The notes under the pieces: generated by a model
Told to the model about the DNA's origin: nothing
What the model saw: the letters and a program-made list of their open reading frames with translations, nothing else
Databases searched by the model: none
Translations under genes and position numbers: made by a program
From: Buddleja alternifolia
Lineage: Eukaryota > Streptophyta > Magnoliopsida > Lamiales > Scrophulariaceae
DNA length: 64,000 bases
NCBI GenBank assembly: GCA_019426215.1
Contig: CM033408.1
Coordinates: 26,019,953-26,083,952, forward strand
Direction: 5' to 3'
Part shown: piece by piece, positions 46,940 to 59,516 of the stretch
How the letters are laid out: the number at the start of each line of letters is the position of its first letter
Position numbering within the stretch: the first letter of the stretch is position 1

Positions 46940-49900
46940 CTACTCTGAGCCCTCCCAATTGCCGACATACAGTCGCAATGAATCAAAATCGGAGGCACAG
47001 GTTTTTCCCAACAGGGAACATCTTCTAAGAAATTTCTTAGCCACTCAGCTTCTTCACCAGCTTTATCTAAAGCTATGAATTCTGATTCCATCGTGGAACG
47101 GGCTATGCAAGTTTGCTTAGAAGATTTCCACGACACTGCTCCTCCACCAACGGTAAATACATATCCACTTGTGGACTTAGAGTCGTTCGTGTCTGATATC
47201 CAATTAGCATCGCTGTATCCCTCTATTACAGCTGGATATCTTGAGTAGTGTAATCCATATTCTTTAGTATACTTTAAATACTTAAGAACTCTAGTTAAAG
47301 CATTCCAATGCTCTTCACTTGGATTACTTGTGAACCTACTCAACTTGCTCATAGAATAAGCTAGATCAGGGCGAGTACAGTTCATGATATACATCAGACT
47401 CCCAATGACCCTAGCATATTCTAACTGTGATATGGGTTCGCCATGGTTCTTGCGTAAATGAACGCTCAAGTCCACTGGCGTCTTAACTGGTGCACTATCA
47501 CTCGGAAGGAACTTTTCCAAAACCGTCTCAACGTAATGAGATTGTGATAAGACTAGTCCTTCAGAAGTCCTCAGGATTTTAATCCCTAAGATGACGTCTG
47601 CAAGTCCCATATCCTTCATGTCAAAGTTCTTCTTTAACATTCCTTTAGTATTCATGATAATTTCATGATTACTACCCATTATCAACATGTCATCTACATA
47701 TAGACACACTATGACGTATGCGTTATGTGTTTGTCTAACATACACGCACTTATCACACTCGTTGATCTTGAAACCATTTGATAACATTGTGCTATCAAAT
47801 TTTTCATGCCACTGCTTTGGCGCTTGTTTAAGTCCGTATAGCGACTTTACAAGTTTACACACTTTCTTCTCCTTTCCAGGAGCAACATACCCCTCGGGTT
47901 GTTCCATGTATATTTCTTCTTCTAATTCTCCGTTCAGAAACGCAGCTTAACATCCATTTGATGTATCTCAAGGTTATGCAGCGCAGCAATAGCGATGAAT
48001 AATCTTATGGATGTTATTCTCGTTACTGGAGAATAAGTATCGAAGAAATCAAGATCTTCTGTTTGTCGGTATCCTTTGACTACCAAACGGGCCTTATACT
48101 TATCAATAGTTCCATCAGCCTTATACTTTCTTCTCAGAATCCATTTACAGCCTAAAGGCTTACTTCCCTTTGGAAGATCAACCAACTCCCAGGTATGGTT
48201 GTGCAAAATAGACTCGATTTCACTATTGATAGCCTCTTTCCAGAGTTGAGCATCTGGACTGGACATAGCTTCCTTAATCGTCCTTGGCTCCCCTTCTAAT
48301 GTATAAGATACATAATCGGGACCAAATGATTTTGGAACTCTTGCCCTTTTGCTACGACGTGGTTCTTCATCCCCGGGATTAGAACTACTCGTAGACTCAT
48401 CAAATGTTCTTTTGAGAGGAACTTGTTCATTTCTTTCCTTACTTGGAAAGATATCCTCGAAAAATGAAGCATTTCTAGATTCCATGATAGTACCTTCATG
48501 AATCTCAGATATTTCTGATTTATGTACCAAAAATCGATAGGCGCTACTATTAAGTGCATAACCTATGAATATGCAATCAATAGTTTTAGGCCCTATCTTA
48601 ACTTGTTTGGGTTTGGGTATTTCTACCTTAGCCAAACACCCCCACACTTTGAGGTACTTGTAAGAAGGCTTTTGACCTTTCCAAAGTTCGTACGGAGTCT
48701 CACTCCTACTTTTGTGGGGAATCTTGTTAAGGATATAATTGGCGGAGAGGATCGCCTCCCCCCACAAATTCTCAGGTAAACCTGAATTAATCAGCAACGC
48801 ATTCATCATCTCCTTAAGAGTACGATTCTTGCGCTACGCTATTCCGTTTGATTGTGGTGAATATGGGGCCGTTGTTTGATGTATAATGCCTGAATTTGCA
48901 CAAAATTCATCAAACGGTGCTCTGTATTCGCCACCTCTATCACTACGGATAACCTTTATCCTTTTTCCAAGTTGATTTTCAACTTCCGTTTTGTAATGTG
49001 TAAACGCTCCTAGAGCTTCATCTTTACTTCTTAGTAAATACACATAACAATACTTTGTGCAATCATCTATGAATGTAATGAAATACTTTTTCCCACCTCT
49101 AGTTTGCACAAACTTCAAATCACAGATGTCACTGTGAATAAGTTCTAGTGGTGCGGTGTTTCTTTCCACTGAAGGAAACGGTTGTTTGACTAGTTTTGCC
49201 TCAACACAAATTTCACATTTATGTTCATTTTCAACTTTAAAAGTTGGTAATAAGTTCAAGTTGACCAATCTTCGAATAGTATTATAATTTACATGTCCTA
49301 GTCTGACATGCCACAAATTAGAATACTCAAGCAAATAAACAGAATTCTCAATACTTTTATTGCTTTCATTTTCAATTACAACAGAGCGGATTACATTCAT
49401 TACATTCATCTTGAAAAGGCCCTGCTCAAGGTAACCTTTTCCAACATAAAATCCTCTCTTTGTTAAAGAAAATCTATTAGCCTCGAAGACTATCTTGAAC
49501 CCATTTTTGACCAAAGCTGAACCGGATACCAAATTCTTGCGAATCTCCGGAACATGCAGAACTTCAGTCAATGTCAGTTCTTTGCCTGAAGTCATCTTCA
49601 GCACAACTTTCCCCATTCCAACCACTGGAGATGTGGCTGAGTTGCCCATAAACAGTCTTCGTCCTTCAGTTGGGGTATAGGACGAGAAGGCAGCCCTATC
49701 TGAACAGATATGGCGAGTAGCTCCAGTGTCAACAAACCACTCCCTCGGGTTGTCCACCAAGTTGGCTTCGAACATGACGGCAGTGAGATCAAGATCTATT
49801 AGATCGATCGGCACCTGTTTGTCCGACAGGTCATCGATCATCTTGTTGATACCCTGGACATCATCAACAGCTAGGTGCACTTCATTTTGCATCCGGTTCT

Positions 49901-50978
49901 TGCCTTTGTTCTGGTTATGGCCAGAACCTTGCCCATGAAACTTGTTTTTCTTGGGCTCTCTACAATCTTTGGCCCAATGACCAGGTTTGTCACAGTTGTG
50001 ACAGCGGTCTCCCGCCCTTGACTTTCCTTTCCCGGCAGCCTTCTTTTTATGGGAATTTCCTTGGAATTTTCTCTTCCGGTCAGAACTCTCCGGAACTTCA
50101 GCAATGTTTGCCATTGCCTGCACAAGGAGCTTCTTGTCTGATCCCCGATTGTCTTCCTCAATTCTGAGTCGGACAACCAAGTCTTCTAGACTCATCTCCT
50201 TTCGTTTGTGCTTCAAGTAATTCTTGAAATCCTTCCAAGAAGGCGGTAACTTCTCAATGATAGAAGCTACTTGGAAGGACTCACTCAGAACCATGTTCTC
50301 AGCATGAATTTCATGTAATATAATTTGAAACTCTTGAACTTGGCTTGTCACAGACTTAGAGTCTACCATTTTGAAGTCTAAGAACTTCGCGACCACGAAC
50401 TTCTTTAGTCCAGCGTCCTCAGTTCTATACTTCTTGTCCAGTTCCTCCCAGAGGTCTTTGGCAGTTTTTACTTCAGAATATATGCTGTAAAGCGAATCAT
50501 TCAATCCATTGAGTAGGTAATTTCTGCAAAGGAAATCACCATGTATCCAGGAATCATATGCCTTCCTCAGATCACTATCAGTTGACTCAACCGGGACATA
50601 AGGAGCATTTCCCCTTAAGTACCTTGCTTGGTTCAAAGTCGTGAGGTAAAACAACATCTTTTGTTGCCACCTCTTGAAGTCAGCCCTGCTGAACTTCTCC
50701 GATTTTTCAGCCTGAACCGGTATAACAGGATTAGCCATTGAAACAAATGGAGGGACCGGAGCAGAGCCAGAACCGGAACCAGGGCCCAACCCTGAACCAG
50801 AACCTAGCCCGGCACCCCCACCAGAGCCAATGCCAAAACCGGAACCAGGACCCAGCCCTGAACCGTAACTAAAACCAGAACCTCCACCGGAGCCATTGAT
50901 AATACCGAGACCATGAATAGCACCTGGTCCAAGACCGAAATCAAGAGTAGCACCATCAACATTTCCCATATTTTCCAT
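46768..50978 (-). pseudogene. Copia gag-pol polyprotein with one nonsense and one frameshift
   Basis: Reading down from the ATG at 50978: a Gly/Pro-rich N-terminus, the copia gag domain, a CCHC zinc knuckle ([14 protein letters not shown]), protease with the DTGATRH active site near 49735, integrase with its HHCC zinc domain and DDE core ('LIHSDICDL', 'IRSDRGGEY'), then TAG at 48834-48836 in the conserved stretch after PQSNGIA. The frame continues with the rest of integrase and RT ('CKWILRRKYKADG', 'KARLVVKGY') until a one-base frameshift near 47945. The next frame holds the RT active site (CLYVDDM) and RNase H ('[20 protein letters not shown]', 'STMESEF'), ending at 46768. It normally makes all enzymes for copying and inserting the element. 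Both lesions block a full polyprotein. Confidence 0.92.
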
Positions 50979-51029
50979 TTGAACAAGTGATAACTTTTGA
51001 ACAACAACAAGAAAATTTAGTGTTAAGTT

Positions 51030-51733
51030 TGTTGTTTCAAAACTTCACAAACGTATCAAATTGATAATAACAAAGAAAGATTATATCGAGGCGAGAGAGA
51101 ACTCTCTATCCTTAACACTAAATTGCCCCGCCTTGGTGGTACGAGTTCTTGCAACAAGTGTCCCAAGATACAACGATATTCTTTTCTGAAGATTAAACCA
51201 CTTCAATTTCAGAAAACTACGAACTTAATTTACTGTTGAAATCTCAAGATAAAGATGAAGATGATTTTATAAAACTCAAGAACACTTAGAGAGAAATATG
51301 TTGTGTTTTGAGTTGGTGTGTTTCAAAATGGTTGGAATGGTTGCTATTTATAGGCAAAATCCATTTCCATAAGAATCAATCCACACCATCCATTTCTAAG
51401 ATCAAATCTTAGCCATCCAAGATGCTCCACCACCTTGAAGTGCTCATATGTCATTCATGATGTATTCATGACATATTTTCCATTAAAATGTGTTGTGTCA
51501 TTCATGATATATGCATGACATATTAAATAAAATTATATCAAAATATGGGATACACAATTCAAACCCTTCAATTTAGCACTTAATTTCTCATTCGTTCCGA
51601 TTAGAGAAATTCGAAATGCTAAACTCATCTACTCGGAACGTAGATTAAGATTATCCAATAATCTTAAGTATCCCGGATACTAACGGCGTTCGAATTTCGT
51701 ACTCAACCACAATTTGTACCATTTTATCCAACA
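51030..51733 (-). repeat. Copia 5' LTR
   Basis: Upstream LTR for the minus-strand element. TATAAATAG at about 51344-51352 (minus) is its likely promoter. One base shorter than the 3' LTR (a T in a t-run near 51180). Confidence 0.95.
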
Positions 51734-51839
51734 TCCTGATTCAAAATGTAAAAGGAAACTCGATGTTACTTAGAAATAAGATAATATGTATGTAATAGTT
51801 ATAAAAGACATATATTTAACCTGTGCACTTGTTTCTGGT

Positions 51840-54345
51840 TGCAAAACCAAGTCAGAATCGTTGGAGGGAATGACCCTTCTTTTCACCTGCAATTGACACA
51901 AGAGTGTGTAAACTTAGAACATATGATATTAAGATAATATATATGAGTTATATCAAAGTAGACCCTTCGTAAGAGTTTTTCCATTTTCTTGTTCAACAAT
52001 TAACTCATCATTTTCGTTTCTTCCGGCATGTTGTAGTGGCCTCCCAGTTTTCTTGATTTTATCAGCCCATGGCTCAATAAGCAATGTGTCTTCGTTCCCA
52101 TGAATAGGATTTAACATGTTTGTATATGCTTTCAAAAATGTCTCTTTTGTGTACCAATTCTCAACAAAGTCTTCCACTTTTTGTCTTCTGGGAAATATAC
52201 ATGCAGTTGCATGCACACATGGGATTCCAGTGAGTTCCCATTTCTTGCAGCTACGTGTTCTTTTAGATAAATTAACTATCATTTTGTCACGATGACATCC
52301 TTTGACCTCAAATTGATCCCTTCCATTCCATTCCAAAATGTATTCATGACCTTTTCTCTTATTTTGTTCCAGAATTTTCTGCACATATTTCTCCTTTGGA
52401 TTTCAGAATTGTATCTCTCTGGTGGTGAATCCTCTTCATCAAGATCAACCTAATAGTCTCCAACATCATGATGATAGGTTTATCTCTTGCCTTGAGAATG
52501 ACACCGTTGAGACTTTCACAAACGTTGTTCAATAGCATATCAGACTTAGGCCATGTACCGAAATGAGATTTAGCCCAATTTACTGCAGGTCTCTGAATCA
52601 ACCAATCAAAGGCTGCTTAATTGTATATTTTTATTTGCTCCATGTGCCTCTTGAAATCCACAATCCTAGTAGCAGTGGCAGCCTTCCAAACCATATCTTT
52701 TAGTGCCAAACCTTTGTGATCTTTCTTGAAGTTATTGTACATATGCCTAAGACAAAATCTGTGCTCTGAATTAGGTAAGAGTTTATCGATTGCTTTGACT
52801 AACCCTTTTTGCTTATCAGAGATTACTGTGTAGTGAAAACTATTTCTAATCTCCAAATCCGCGATAAGGAGTTCAAGAAACCATTCCCATGTTTTATACT
52901 TTTCTTTTCTCACCATAAGCAAAAGGGTACAAACTATTATTCCCATCAAGTCCTACAGCAGTGAGCATTACACCCCCCCTACATGTCTTAAAATGAGTCC
53001 CATCTAGACCAATGATTAGTCTACACCCTTCTTTAAATTCTTTTTTCAAAGCTCCCCAGCAAATGTAAAATCTCTTAAATGTACACGTTCCAGAACCCAT
53101 CACATGTTTGCACTTGAGTTTTACTGTGGTGTCGCTTTTTAATTATTCATATTAATTCCAAAGTTTGGAATATTGTTCCATTTCTGACCCGTGACTTAAT
53201 TGAAAAACCTTTTTTTTGGTTCTATACATCTTCGAAATTGAAAGATCTGCTTGATTTTCCATCTGCATAATTTCTTGCATTGAAGTGGCAGGCCATTGGG
53301 GATTGCTCCTTATGTGATGTTGATACTTTTTAGCAAGAAATTTGGAGGTACAATGCTAGGAGGATGAACTTCTAGTACAAGTATGTTCCCCTTTGATTGA
53401 CTTAACTTGAAAATTTTTGTCAATCTTAGACTGAAAAGAGGCATAGATTACCCACCCACAGTCACATGTAACTTGAACTTTATTACTGTTATTCTTAGAG
53501 AAAGTTAGAGGCCTACCTTGCTTATTAGAATAAGGACTAATTGCATCTCTAAATTCGACAACAGTTTTGAAGCGCAAACCAACTTCCCACTCGAAATCAG
53601 AGTTATCGGCGTCACCTTTGTAAATGGGAAGTTGTGATCTTTTCTTTGACATAGCCACTTGTGCTTTGCTTAAAGTCCTAGACTTGCCTCTTGTAACTGT
53701 ATTCTCTACCTTAAAGTCTGGTGAAAATGTAGCACCAATGCCCTCCCATTCTACCTCTTTGTCAATGTATTGCTCATACAAAGCATCATCAACATCATAA
53801 TCTGAATCTTCAAACCCATTACAATAAACAGAATCATCCCCATCTGTATCACTACCCTCTGACTCTGTCTCATTTTCAACCTCTAAAATTTCTGATTCAA
53901 CAGGGTTAGATTGACGATTCTTATTATTTGCGTCTTCAACACCATTCCCTTCAAATCTTTCCTCATCTGCAAAATAACAAGTTTAATCAATTTCACTTCC
54001 AAAAACATTGGAGTATTGAGATGATGGTAAGTTGGACCCTCCTTGGTTTTGAAAACCTATTTCTGGCTGGGCATGATCAACGTAGATATTTACCATTCCC
54101 TCATCGTCTACGTTTCTTATTAGGTCCTGAGCACAATCATCACTAACCAACATAATGAATTGGCTGCAATCATCATGACTCTTCACATTGTAATAAAACT
54201 TAACCCACTGTTCATGACCTTAATGTCTAGCCATAGAATGTAGGTCATTCATAGACATGTTTGAAGAATCACACCAGTCGAAGTAGTTAATCTGTTCTTC
54301 TATGTAAGATTTACCTCTTTCTACAAATCTCCCAGAATGATGCAT
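51840..54345 (-). pseudogene. MURA-type MULE transposase, decayed
   Basis: The minus strand from about 54345 reads 'MHHSGRFVERG', a MuDR N-terminal motif, and hits a TAA near 54223. 53781-53356 holds the MuDR DNA-binding region ('FKTVVEFRDAISPYSNKQGR', 'VTCDCGWVIYASFQSK'). 53103-52617 carries the catalytic core: 'GLDGTHFKTCRGG' (first Asp), 'TVISDKQKGLVKAI' (second Asp), 'HRFCLRHMYNNFKK'. 52601-52359 has 'NNVCESLNGVI' (probable third acidic residue), and 52384-51953 the SWIM zinc finger 'CKKWELTGIPCVHA'. Frames change at several places, so it is a pseudogene. A C-terminal exon (about 51897-51840, 'VIPSNDSDLVLQPETSAQ') and a further tail beyond the copia element (about 45478-45390) belong to the same gene. 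A first exon lies in the right TIR (54733-54660). Confidence 0.85.
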
Positions 54346-54660
54346 TCTAATTGTAATAAAAAAAATGCTAGAATCATCTGCAATATAAGACAAAATGGTA
54401 TTAGGAATCTACACAAAAGCTTAATAATTATTTTCAAAGTCACATATAAAGAGAATGTAATCCACACATTCTGTTGTGCCCATAAATCAACTATACATAT
54501 ATATTATATTTATATATATGAGTTTTTGCATGTGAATTATCCAAGGGTTGTATTTCATTTCATCCACTAGTAATAGGTGTAAAATATTGTAAAACTTCAC
54601 TTTCGAATCATTTTTCATTTCCTAAACAGTAAACAAATGGAAGAACAGTAATAACGAACA

Positions 54661-55112
54661 ATTACCATGGAAACAAAACTTTGTAGAAGTGTCAATCTCC
54701 ATTTCAATGTCAAAATATGTTCTCAATCTCCACATATTTGATCTATGAGGGCCCACTACACCTTCTTCGACAAATTTTTGGGTGAGAGCTGGCTGAAGAA
54801 TGGCGCAGAGTTGAATTTTTTGCAGCCGTAACTTTTTTGGGGCTTTTTACAACGGTGAAAAGAGTGAAAATTACCATTATGTGTCTTCATCTAAAATTTG
54901 GCGGGAAAAGAAGTATACTGACAGATTTACCCCTTAGCTATTGAGAAGATTCGCCGGAGATACTATGATGTTGACTATTTTCGTCGGAATATGGACAGAG
55001 GGTGCAAGTTGACAAAGACTATAAAAGTGAGGGTGCAAAATGTGTGTTCTTTTTAATGAGGGTGGAAAGTGCCAAAAACCTAACTTTATAGGGTGCAAAA
55101 TGCTTTTCACTC
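54661..55112 (-). repeat. MULE right terminal inverted repeat with transposase promoter side
   Basis: Inverted match to the left TIR. On the minus strand it contains an ATG-led piece, 'MWRLRTYFDIEMEID', that leads into the MURA gene, so the transposase promoter should be in this TIR, as in MuDR. Confidence 0.85.
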
Positions 55113-55121
55113 TTAGGAAAA

Positions 55122-56086
55122 TTTGAGATTTTTTTATTGTTCATTTTCTTTTTAGATTTTTTCTTGGGTATGCTAAACAAACACCTTTTTAATGGAAAAA
55201 TCCTTGAAAATTAAGATTTGGGAAGTGAGAATGTGGTTCAGTCAAATTACTATCTCCATTCTCACAATTATTTCATTGTAAAAGGTCTTTGTAACTATTA
55301 TATTCGCATTACACTACAAGATCGTTGACTCATCATTACAGTTGTAGATCACCCCCATGTGGCACCATCCATACGAGCCATGCGTAAGGTAGTGATCCAT
55401 ACACCTTCAAAATATCTATAAATACCCCCTAACATAAATGATTTGTGGTTAAAAAGTTACAATCTTTGTAAATAGGGACTCAATCCAGGACCACATGCAA
55501 ATCTATTCTCCAATCCCATCTGCATCGGTGAGAAGACAATAACGACGTAGATTGCTTCGTGTTAAAGCTCGGAATCACGCACTTCCACCCTTAGGGCAAG
55601 ACACCAATGTTGAAATGATTATGTATTTTTTGTGGTTGTTTTAGCCAAAAAAAGCAAGTCTACTAGTCCAACTAGAAGACTCTCATTTACCAAGGATAAA
55701 AGCCCAAAGCTCGTCTTTCGGGTGACAACCATGGAGATATTAGTTCAAGATTACAAGACAATTATGCTATTAACATAACACATGCTAGAAAAATATCAGT
55801 TTCATTGCTTCGTTTTGAGTAAAACAACGAGGGAATACAAGAACAGTAATGGAGGAGATTTGGAGTATTAAGGAAGTTGATTCTAATGTAAATATAAATA
55901 CGAGATTTCACTCTCAAATCAATTAGATATTATACTCGGTGATTATACTTGGTAGATGTAGAATAAGTATCCACACATTTTTTCAATATTTTTTGGTAGT
56001 TACATGTTTTCAATTAATAAATATAAATTAAATTATGAACACTTATTATACATCTAACCATTCAATGTATATCTACCAAGTATGAC
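55122..56086. other. Intergenic DNA, possible LTR remnant at 55320-55620
   Basis: A TATA-like ctataaatacccccta near 55411 and a following GC-richer leader with a formulaic ending near 55615 resemble a gypsy LTR, but no TG/CA ends or PBS can be fixed. The rest is AT-rich with no gene. Confidence 0.4.
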
Positions 56087-56095
56087 ATAAAATAT

Positions 56096-57343
56096 GGGTT
56101 ATTTGAGTCGACCTCCCCTGAGGTATTGCACTTTGGCAAGGACCTCCCGTCGTGTATTAAATTTCGGCATCCACTATCCTTATGTGTAAAAAATTTATAT
56201 ACTACCTATTTTACCCTTAATTTTTATTTTTTTTCTATTTCTACTTTTCCTTTCATTCCTTTCTTCCTATTGTTAAATAAAAACTGAAAGAAATAGAAAC
56301 TAAGCTTGTCATATTTCTTATTTAAAAATAATTTTAATGACCAAGACCTGTTGATCTAGTGGTATACACCTCCCACTTTATGGGAGAGGTCCTAGGTTCG
56401 AATCCAGACCGCTACAAGTTGTGGCTCTTCCCTCCTTTATGGAGCTAGATAGAGTCTTTATGACTCAAGAATATAACTATCAACCCGGATTTGTCGGGCT
56501 AGATATGCAGGGTAACCCCTCCTCCCTCTTGAATTAAAAAAAATAAAAATAATTTTAATGAATAACATTTTTAATTAAAAATAAATATAACAAATAACAT
56601 ATTAAGCTTATGCTAAATAAAATTTAAATTTTTAGTTTTTCAGTTATATTTTTGTGATTCTCGAATTATATTTTTAATGTTTCAAACAAGTTCTTACTTT
56701 TTAATAAATTAATAGTGCTTTATTTTATTTTACATTCTTATAAACAACAAAAAGTTTTTATCTTTATAGGTTTGTATTATTGACTATTGCAAATAAAAAA
56801 TCAAAGTTGAAAGAATAGTTTCACTTTAATCTCTTTGCTCATAGAGCCATAGATGACTCTGGAGTAGATAGTGCCATTAGAAAACAAAGATGTTCTAAAT
56901 ATTATTTTGATAACTTATATATATATATATATATATATCATTATTTGTGTCCATTGTCATATTAGAATATTAAAAATATAATTCAAGTACCACACAAAAG
57001 TAATTGAGAAACCAAATATTTTAGTTTATTATAATAAGTTTAATATGTTATTTTGCTATACCTACTTCTTAATTAAAAAATATTAATCATTTGGATTATT
57101 TATAAATAAGAATTTTCATGAGCTTAATTTCTATTTCTTTCTTTTCGGATCTATTTAGTAAGAAAAAGAAAAAAAAAGAAAAGAAAGGAAAAGCATTAAA
57201 TAGACAAAAAACAAAAATTAAGTGTAAAATAGGTATTATATAAAAAAATTATACATAGAGGTGGTGGATGTCAAAATTTAATACATGAAAAGAGGTCTTT
57301 CCCGAAGCGCAATACCTCAAGGGAGGTGAATGCAAATAACCCC
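56096..57343. mobile_element. MULE-type MITE with long inverted repeats
   Basis: Arms of about 130 bp: left GGGTTATTTGAGTCGACCTCC against right complement GGGGTTATTTGCATTCACCTCC, continuing through gaggtattg and gtattaaattt. ATAAAATAT occurs exactly on both sides (56087-56095 and 57344-57352), a perfect 9-bp duplication typical of Mutator-like transposases. The 1,248-bp body has no transposase but hosts a SINE. Confidence 0.88.
56341..56544 (+). mobile_element. tRNA-derived SINE
   Basis: An A-box-like tgatctagtggta (about 56351) and B-box ggttcgaatcc (about 56394) form an internal RNA polymerase III promoter, followed by a tRNA-unrelated body and an A-rich tail. The 17-bp aaaaataattttaatga is repeated exactly on both sides (56324-56340 and 56545-56561), the duplication left by LINE-type reverse transcription. 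Confidence 0.9.
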
Positions 57344-57607
57344 ATAAAATATATGAATATCCATTCCTCCACCCCTGTAAAACACACTTTTCTTGTTTTG
57401 ACAATTTCATTAACTTCAATCAAATTTTTTATGATGAATTAAATTACAACTAAGCTTTGATAATAGCATATAAAAAAAGGTACCTAAGAGAAACTTTACA
57501 TATCTTTTCCTTTTTGCTACCAAAAACAAAATTCACTTAATTTGTAGAATTAAAGATTAAAAAAATAAAAAACTGCACTTCACCACACTTTATATTAAGA
57601 GACAAAA

Positions 57608-57855
57608 GGATCAAATTGTCAAAATCATTTAAGCTAGATGTCATGTAAGGACAACGGGTGGATAAAAATTGTAAATAAATTCAAGAAATTTATATTTAAT
57701 TTTTCATCTAAGGTGTAATATATATACATAAAGGGTCAAATTGTCAAAATCATTTAAGCTATATGTCATGTAAGGACAACGGTTGTATAAAAATTGTAAA
57801 TAAATTCAAAAAATTTACTATTTAAATTTTCATCCCAAGGTGTAATACATATTAT
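57608..57855. repeat. ~126-bp tandem duplication
   Basis: tcaaattgtcaaaatcattt through ggtgtaata occurs twice in a row (starting about 57611 and 57735) with about ten differences. It abuts the Helitron terminus at 57867. Confidence 0.85.
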
Positions 57856-57870
57856 ATATATATACACTAG

Positions 57871-58565
57871 TGGATGGGTGCACTGCGCTAAAGCGCGGTG
57901 TGATCGGCCTAGACCAAACGGGCTTCATTTTCATTCTCCTGACCCATTTGTGTAGGCATTAATTGAGTAGAGAACAATGAGAATGGGCCTATAAGCGAAT
58001 AGGCCCAGTTGTTTTTTAAGGAAGAAACGGTATATGCAACAAGCTCATGCTGAGCTCACTAAATTAAATTAAAGTCATACTGATATAGCCCACTGAAAAA
58101 GGCTCTCAATGTAAATCGAAATATGATCTGTGCTCACTGGGCCTTTTATTTAAACCCATCCTTATGATCTACTCCTAAATCCTTACTGGGCTTCCTTTAA
58201 TGACGTGGGTGGACTTTGGAAAGATTTCCACATTATATTATGTGTAATATATATAGCCAGTTTAGATTACTCAATTTTAATTGTGTGTAAGAAATAGTGT
58301 TATTTTTTCATATGCGAAATGGTTGTTTTTATTTTATTTTATTTATTACAAATGTTATTTATTTACCTTACACACAGATATGATGCATGACAGAAACAAT
58401 ACATGTTCATGAAATAAAACATCATTCAAGAACAAGGGCATTGCATGAAACACTTCTCACTAAGTAGTGAAATATTAGAACATTGGCAACGTGTTCACTA
58501 AGTACCTACGATATATTTGATTTACCTTAACGCGAGATTGAATATTAACCATCGGTTATACAATG
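57871..58565. other. Non-coding Helitron 3' part
   Basis: Moderately GC-rich near 57890-58200 (repeated gggcc/ggccc words), then AT-rich. No exon is recognisable. Confidence 0.4.
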
Positions 58566-59038
58566 TTAATTTTTACTTATCACATTCTCCAACTCGAAAT
58601 TAGACGACAACGCAAAGGCCCGACGCTGTGCGATAGCATCAATGAGTTGCGACTGAGATACTGAATCATGAGAAAGATGAGGCGCGAACATCTGATGCAG
58701 ACAAGCTTCCTCCAAACACTCATATGTGTACGAATCACTCTCGAGCAACCCCAGTTACAACGTGGCTTCGCGAAACGTAGAGTCCTCCTGACCGTTAAAC
58801 ATGTGCAGAAACTGTATCGAAGGAGGAGCTTTGATATTATTAAGCAAGAGCCTCTATGCTCCCCCTCACATGGGTTCACTGTAACCAGCCGTCCGACAAC
58901 CTCCTTTTTTGACCGAGACTCCATGGACGCGAATACTGATTCCAAACATAATGTTGGGGACAAACTGAGCCTAGTGTTATAACAACTTATTAGATTGGGA
59001 CTGGAACAATTCAACACCACATTAGATTTTTTATCCAA
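58566..59038 (-). pseudogene. Unidentified coding fragment
   Basis: A 60-residue minus-strand frame from 58748 ('ECLEEACLHQMFAPHLSHDS', 'AIAQRRAFALSSNFELEN') has good codon-like composition and stops at 58566-58568. An upstream overlapping frame (59038-58580) is different and may be non-coding. I do not recognise the family. Its orientation matches the neighbouring captured fragments, so it may be another captured exon. Confidence 0.3.
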
Positions 59039-59516
59039 TGCAAAACATGGAATGCCAGTTCTGTTAACTCAAGCTTTACTACTTAGAACTACGGCTAAGT
59101 TTCTTTCTGGAAGAACAAACCCGAAAGTATATTTCATGGCTGAATTCCTACTGTTATTCCATACTTAGAACATCGTAGCCAAGTTTTTTACTGTAATTCA
59201 ATAAAATAGCCATATTTTAGAAGAGAACACAACATGGTGAACTCAATAAGATTGGAGTACAATAAGTTTGCCAATATGGCAGATAATAATTTCTAGTCTC
59301 GTGATTTTGAAAAATTAATCAAGGGTAGGCAGATGCAAATATTCCAACGTAACCAAGGTTACTTTTTCCAAATTTGCTTGTGCCAAGCCCAGAAACAATG
59401 CTTAGGTGTCATGAAATAAAGGACACAGTAGCACCTTTATATATGTTCTGCACATATATATTCAATAATAGAATTTGGCAGATAAGTAAAGACTGATTAT
59501 TAATAACTAAAAGCTC

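Larger units (their letters stand above)
45479..51733 (-). mobile_element. Ty1/copia retrotransposon inside the MULE
   Basis: A 6,255-bp element with LTRs at 45479-46183 (3' LTR) and 51030-51733 (5' LTR) that differ by about one substitution and one indel, so it is young. It has TG...CA termini, a purine-rich GTGTGGGGGAT before the 3' LTR on the minus strand, and gag-protease-integrase-RT-RNase H in copia order. Flanks are TCATT and TCCTG, not a clear 5-bp duplication. The region after the 5' LTR does not show the usual TGGTATCAGAGC primer site. Polyprotein breaks make this copy non-autonomous despite its youth. Confidence 0.93.
44060..55112 (-). mobile_element. Mutator-like element (MULE) interrupted by a copia insertion
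   Basis: Terminal inverted repeats of about 450 bp (44060-44515 and 54661-55112) share, for example, agcattttgcaccctataaa and cttctttgacg-type stretches at roughly 90% identity by eye. Flanks TTACGAAAA (44051-44059) and TTAGGAAAA (55113-55121) match at 8 of 9, the Mutator duplication size. Between them the minus strand encodes a decayed MURA-type transposase. Subtracting the copia element (45479-51733) leaves about 4.8 kb, ordinary for an autonomous MULE. Transposase lesions mean this copy is now defective. Confidence 0.9.

Noticed and set aside
56341..56415. tRNA gene
   Set aside because: A and B boxes are present, but the acceptor stem and cloverleaf do not close, the sequence continues into a body with an A-rich tail and it is bounded by a 17-bp duplication. 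It is a SINE.
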